DNA of 64,000 nt, taken from Yamagishiella unicocca (Eukaryota > Chlorophyta > Chlorophyceae > Chlamydomonadales > Volvocaceae). Under the pieces are notes generated by a model that saw only the letters and a list, made by a program, of their open reading frames with translations, ran no database searches and was not told where the DNA came from. Position numbers and translations under genes: made by a program. Shown one piece after another: positions 59,368 through 64,000 of the stretch (positions are counted from its first letter, which is position 1; every line of letters begins with the position of its first letter). The stretch is taken from the NCBI GenBank assembly GCA_003116995.1, contig BDSL01000011.1, positions 186,001 to 250,000 on the forward strand, given 5' to 3'.

Positions 59368-61105
59368 TCCTTACATTTTTCTTGTGTCACAACGTAAGTA
59401 GAAAACAAAAATGGAAGGTGTTCACTCTCGTCAAGGTCAAGACGATTGTTTAGAGGACGCAGATTTGTGTAATGTGACACAGACGTGTACAAGGAATTAT
59501 GGAACTTCCTGAATGCTCTGCGCGCCCGCGAAGGCGTCATAAGGGAGCGGCCGAGCGGCTGTACGAGTATAGGGCCTTAGCCATTGGCATCTCGCTCTCA
59601 CCCCTCGGATCGACTCCGCACGTGCCAGCAACTTCAATTGCGAACTTCGTTCTCTGCACAGCGTCGGCCTTGCAACTTATTGCTGCGTCGGTTTACCATG
59701 TACTGTTACCGGTATCTAATACTGATACTGTCATGTTATCTAATACTGATACCCTCGTGACCCACGCTCGGTATGTTCCTCCGTCCCCTTGCCACGGCTC
59801 TTTAGCTTAAGGACCCGTCTGGAAGCAGAATCACTACTACCCAATTGGTCATTTCTTTGTACAAGTGGCGGTCTCGAACGAATCGCACTACTCCCACCAA
59901 TTGCAAAAACGTCAGCTAGCACAGTGACTTAGTAACTGTTACAGTGGGTTCCAGACCAGAAGGTAGAACCATCGGGCACATCGCCTGACACTGAAGGAGA
60001 CGAAAGAGACAGAAACCGACGTGTGCCGGGACAAAGGCGGTAGAGAGATGTGTAGAGAAGAGCTAGGTTGGGATCAAGTAAGGTGCTTGGTGCAGGGTGG
60101 GCGCTGGGATGGGAGTGTTATACTCGGCGGTGTTGACAAAGATGGTCGAGGGCTGGAATGGAGTGGTGGAATGGAGTGGCGTGGGTACACCCCTAACACC
60201 CTCCACCCGGACATCCTCAGAATGACAGCGCAAGGGGCCGCCACCAAGCCCTCCATATAGGGTAGAGCCTCTAATTACTGCCAAGCTGTGTTTAGGGATT
60301 AGGAAATTGATGGGATATGAATTGCATAATGGTTTGTGGGGGTGTTATGCAAGCATGGGGTAAGCATGACTGGTCAGGGGGACATAACGGCATTCCTGTT
60401 TTAACGTTGTCCTGCCCATGTGAAATGCTGTGCTCGCATCACTGAACGAGCCAGAATCATGAGTACTGATGCGGTGACTGTTGGAACGATTCTGCACAGG
60501 TCCATAACAAAGTTCGTTACCGGTTGCTCTCGGAGGCCCCACCCACCCTAGGGAAAAAACATACACCTTGGCTCAGTGCACATTACCTCAATTCATAGAC
60601 GGCCGACAAGACCATTCATACAGCTACGTTGAGGTATGAAAGGGAATAACATGCACATCTATCCCGGGTACGATCCATCCTGACAGAGACTCGACACATG
60701 CAGCAGTTACTCCCTGTCAGAGGTTACTGCCCTTGGGTCCGCAAGCGTCGAAAACCGCACAACAAAAGCCTTTACTCAGCCCTAGGGAAAGCCGCACTAG
60801 TTGCTACTAGTACATAGACAACCTGCGAACAGTAATGCGCATCCATCTCGGCCCGTTACCTGGCTGCAACAGCTCAAAGACTCTACCGGTATTTGCGCAA
60901 AAGTTAATGCCGCATCATACATCCAGCTGATAGACATGTCAAGTGGCAATTGTAAAACAGAGTATAACGTTGACCGTGCCGAATAAATCACTAACTCATG
61001 TTACCCGATCCAGGGAAGCAAAGAATGAAGTGCAAAACACCTAAAAATCTAAAGCAGCCATGCCTGCAAGCAGAGGCTAGAAGATGCTGTCAAGATCGGT
61101 GAAAG

Positions 61106-63960
61106 TCATGTGGACGACAACCATGGCCTCACCGATCCTAGCTCCATTACATAGTACTTGAAATAAATTGACAATTCGCAACTGAAAGGCTCGAATCGAT
61201 CGACGCGCTCGATCGGCCTGAGCTGCTGCTTATTGGCGGGCTTGCCGTCCTTGGCGACAATAATGTGGCCGTTCACATCCAGGACCACGGGCATGTTCCT
61301 GCCGGGGCTTGCGACCCGCACGGCATGGTAACACCACGCCAGTGCCTTCGCAGCTCGCTCCAGCTGCTCACGTGCCGTAGACAGCCCTGCGCACGTCAAC
61401 AATATCGGCCAACTAACGTTAAAATTGAAAGTTGATCGGTGCACCGCCACTACGCTATACATAACGCACAAGCGCACAAACCTGTCCACAACGCAGACAG
61501 TGCATATCATGTATCATGAAAAAAGGCTGGCCGAGAGAACTGCATGTAAGCTACCTGCCCATTCCCAAACTTCGGATTCGCCCTGCCTGCTCCCGGCGAT
61601 ACACTAATGAAATACTCACCGCTGCTGCTGTTCATCTTCAGCTCGGTCAGGTCCAGCACAGCACGCCTTCCGCCAACTTCCTCCACCAGCACGACGCGCG
61701 CGCAGCGGTCCAGTTGCAGCTCGTCCTGGGCCTTACCACAGGCGAGCGCTGTCAGCGCGGGCATGAACATGCGGCTGTCCAGGAGCGCCTCCGCCCGCGC
61801 ATCGGAAGCGGACTCAGTGGCGTATGCCTGAAGAGGCCCTGCAAACAGCGCGCTGCCGTAGGCGCTGCTGTGCAAAATCTGTATGCACTCCAATGCCGCT
61901 CCCATTTCGAGAGAACTGTCAAGTGTCCGGAGCGCGGCCTCCGCACGAGAGGCGGCTTTCAGCAGCTCGTTGGGAAGGTCCTGCATGAAACGGGGTTGAG
62001 ACGCACATTTGGTTCCGTACACGAAAACTTCGCTTTTGACCATAGCACATGTTTATACGGACGGCAGAGCCAATGCAGTTGGGCACCCACAAGCAGGTTT
62101 CCGAGATTTGGTTGTAGACTGCGTCGCCTGACGCCATATCCAGTGCTTTCCACCCCCCACATGCAATGCGTTGCAGTAGTGTGAACATGAGAAGGATTCT
62201 AGTGACGCTGTATGTCTTACCTCCGCTCTTTTCTTCCTGGCCTTCTTCTCGGCGACCACCTCCGCGGACTTTACCAAGGCGACTACTTCCCGGAGAGCCC
62301 ACTTCAGCAGCGCCCAGAACGCCGCATCCTGACACAAGTGAAGCCACCCCCGCGTCAGTACACGGCAGCTTGGATGTGCAGATGGCAGAAGTGGGGTTTC
62401 AAACTTCTTCGGAGCCTGGAAGCCAGATGCCGGCTTGCTTCGCATAGTGTTTGCATTGCTTGTAGTCGCTGCTGGTATGTAAAAATGTCGTTAACGTTGC
62501 ACGTACATCTCTGCACTGACCCAGCGTGTCTGTGCCCTCTAATTGGCGTTTGACCCTTAAAACGTATTACAACATTGCTATGATGTGAAACACACCTTAT
62601 CTCCCATCACGTACACAACATGATCACACGTTTTCTAACGCCAACACTCTGAAACCATCCCCTCGGTTCTCCCCTCACAACTGCAAAGACGCACCTTGTC
62701 GAGCATTGCCTTGAGGAGCCCACGGGTGGACGCATAATGTGAGGCCCCCCCGTCCGGCAGAACGATGCGAAGGACGTCGTCTGCCGTCCGAAGCGTCTCA
62801 GGCTTACCAAGACGCCCTCCAAACGTCTTCGTTACGGTGCTGTCGGCGGTCAGCTCAAGAAGTATGCCGTTTGAAGTCTGTATAGCTGCGACAGCCTTCT
62901 GCAGCGCCTGCTGCCCTTCATCCAAACTCTGCATTTTCTGCTCCATACCCCGAAGTTTCTCGAAAATCATCTCGAGAGCCTGAAAGGAGGACAGAATCAG
63001 GTGTGTTCAATTCTTTACAAGCCAGTTCTTAAAGACCAAGTCGAGGATGGAAAACGTTCGCAACAACATACGTGGTGAGAGCTTAAGGGGCGTTAAGAGC
63101 TGGCTGCATACGAAGTTTGCGGCCGTCTGAGGTGGAGGCGAAAGAGGGTAGCACCGAGATATCGACATCCCCGCCCGGCCCCCTCCCCCACAGTCCCGGG
63201 GCCCCTTGCACCTGCTCACCCTCTGGTACGGGTCCTTCGACGTGTGAGATAGAGCAATCTGCGGGAAGGCCACACGCCGTAAAAATGTTGGGTCCTGTGC
63301 AGGCGCGAACGCCTGTGCAGGCGCGAACGCCTGTGCAGGCGCGAACGCCTGTGCAGGCGCGAACGCCTGTGCAGGTGCGAACGCCTGCTCAAGGCGCGAA
63401 CGCCTGCTCAGCGCATGCCGGGGACGGAGCAATGTGGAAGCTGCAGCTTACCGAATCCTTGGCATAGCCGTCTTCCGACATGCCTGCTGACGAAGCCCCA
63501 CGGCTCTGTGAAGGCGACCATAGATTCCATTGAGGGTCGATGATTCGATGCGTCGTCAAGCGAGCGCAACCAACCCGCTCACCTGAACTATCGATCCCAG
63601 TACAGATAGAGGTCCAGAAATGGAGGGCGCTGATGCCGCAAAGCCCATAGGCACTGTCGTCCGCAGCGCTGACACCTGGTGCCCAGGCCATCACAGCCGT
63701 GGCGCAGAGCTTCAAAAGTTGGCACCTGTTGATGCCAACGCTTACATGTACCGCACCTGCATGCCTCTTTGGCGAAGGCCCCGCAGCATGGTGTAGGTAG
63801 AGAGTGCACAAGTCGCGACCGGACTACTTTGTATTCTCCCTAACGCTGACTGCAACATGGAACCAGCGCTACTGCTTTGATTGCTGGCGGCAGAGCGCAG
63901 TGATCCTTGGCAGTTTGCAAGGGCGCCAAAAGCGCCTCTTAGCAGGTGCCGCTGCGTCAT
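61106..63960 (-). CDS. Array gene copy D, full-length with organelle presequence
   Basis: The most complete copy. Upstream exons 63960-63757 (68 codons), 63675-63583 (31), 63505-63452 (18) and 63258-63220 (13) are all phase 0 and join the coiled-coil exon 62979-62695 (95 codons, one heptad), then 62328-62221, 61980-61620 and 61386-61106 (stop): 474 residues. The N-terminus (MTQRHLLRGAFGALANCQ onward) is rich in Arg, Ser and Ala with no acidic residues for 68 codons, like a mitochondrial or plastid presequence. SHTSKDPYQR runs into ALEMIFEKLRGMEQ without a break. In the inferred nuclease-like core, D352, D371, E374, K376 and Q389 are the candidate residues. Alternative: the four upstream exons belong to a different gene truncated at the array border. 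Confidence 0.65.
63299..63417. repeat. 18-bp tandem repeat, about 6 copies, intron of copy D
   Basis: Units of gtgcaggcgcgaacgcct repeat with 18-bp period five times, then two variants with a one-base insertion. Each unit contains ggcgcgaacgcc, a small hairpin. It lies in the intron 63451-63259; in one minus frame it mimics an AFAPAQ peptide repeat. Confidence 0.9.
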
Positions 63961-64000
63961 GTTCTAACCGTGCAGGCAAAAGTTGCGCCCTAGAGGATTA

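Larger units (their letters stand above)
47106..63135. repeat. Tandem array of a ~3.9-kb gene-bearing unit, four copies
   Basis: The same ordered set of sequence blocks recurs four times. Unit starts (ggcgtgggtacacccctaac block) are near 47110, 52200, 56418 and 60175. Unit lengths differ through later events: A holds a 1.5-kb transposon and lacks about 420 bp of spacer, B has a 285-bp internal duplication, C lacks about 200 bp, and D ends early near 63133. Identity between copies is very high by eye, with few substitutions per 500 bp. A and D are most diverged at the outer edges of the array, as expected for a recently amplified tandem block. Confidence 0.93.

Noticed and set aside
63007..63432. 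Minus-strand frame with AFAPAQ repeats at the right edge of the array
   Set aside because: It reads through an intron filled with an 18-bp repeat; flanking exons 63505-63452 and 63258-63220 splice around it in phase.

Overview
The window looks like nuclear DNA of a chlamydomonadalean (volvocine-type) green alga. It is GC-rich, its genes are cut into many short exons, and the introns mostly start GTGNGT or GTAAGT and end CAG. Short tandem repeats fill many introns, a tRNA-Met carries an intron, and the protein families (plastid class I aldolase, plant-type PP2C-kinase fusion, ABCG half-transporter, RanBPM) are those of a photosynthetic eukaryote. All gene models were built by eye from reading frames, splice motifs, intron phase and family motifs; no search was run.

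Layout. (1) Bases 1-4.87 kb, minus strand: a sodium:solute symporter running off the left edge, with an 18-copy 21-bp minisatellite in one intron. (2) 7.31-19.15 kb, minus: a very large PP2C phosphatase-protein kinase fusion with a probable N-terminal signal anchor; a tRNA-Met(CAU) gene lies on the opposite strand in one of its introns. (3) 20.7-25.1 kb, minus: a possible single-pass membrane protein exon and an unrecognised membrane-type protein of about 1000 residues. (4) 26.5-30.4 kb, plus: a RanBPM (RanBP9/10, GID/CTLH complex) homologue with SPRY, LisH, CTLH and CRA regions. (5) 31.7-36.2 kb, plus: class I fructose-bisphosphate aldolase with the tail of a probable plastid transit peptide. 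(6) 38.16-45.50 kb, plus: a complete 16-exon ABCG half-transporter of 683 residues.

(7) From about 47.1 to 63.1 kb lies a recent tandem array of a roughly 3.9-kb unit. Each of its four units carries, on the minus strand, the same four 3' exons of an unrecognised gene: a coiled-coil exon, a helical exon, and two exons whose spliced product contains a motif set resembling a PD-(D/E)XK (RecB-like) nuclease. The coiled coil contains a 21-bp, 7-residue repeat present 4, 2, 3 and 1 times in copies A to D, so each paralogue differs by whole heptads. Only the rightmost copy (D) is preceded by phase-compatible upstream exons encoding an organelle-type presequence, giving a full 474-residue model; A to C have different upstream sequence. 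Copy A carries a 1500-bp non-autonomous hAT-type transposon with a perfect 16-bp terminal inverted repeat, an 8-bp target duplication and a leftover BED-finger ORF; copies B to D show the empty site.

The single-copy genes are ordinary and unrelated in function. The array, its heptad variation and the phosphatase-kinase gene are the parts most worth following.
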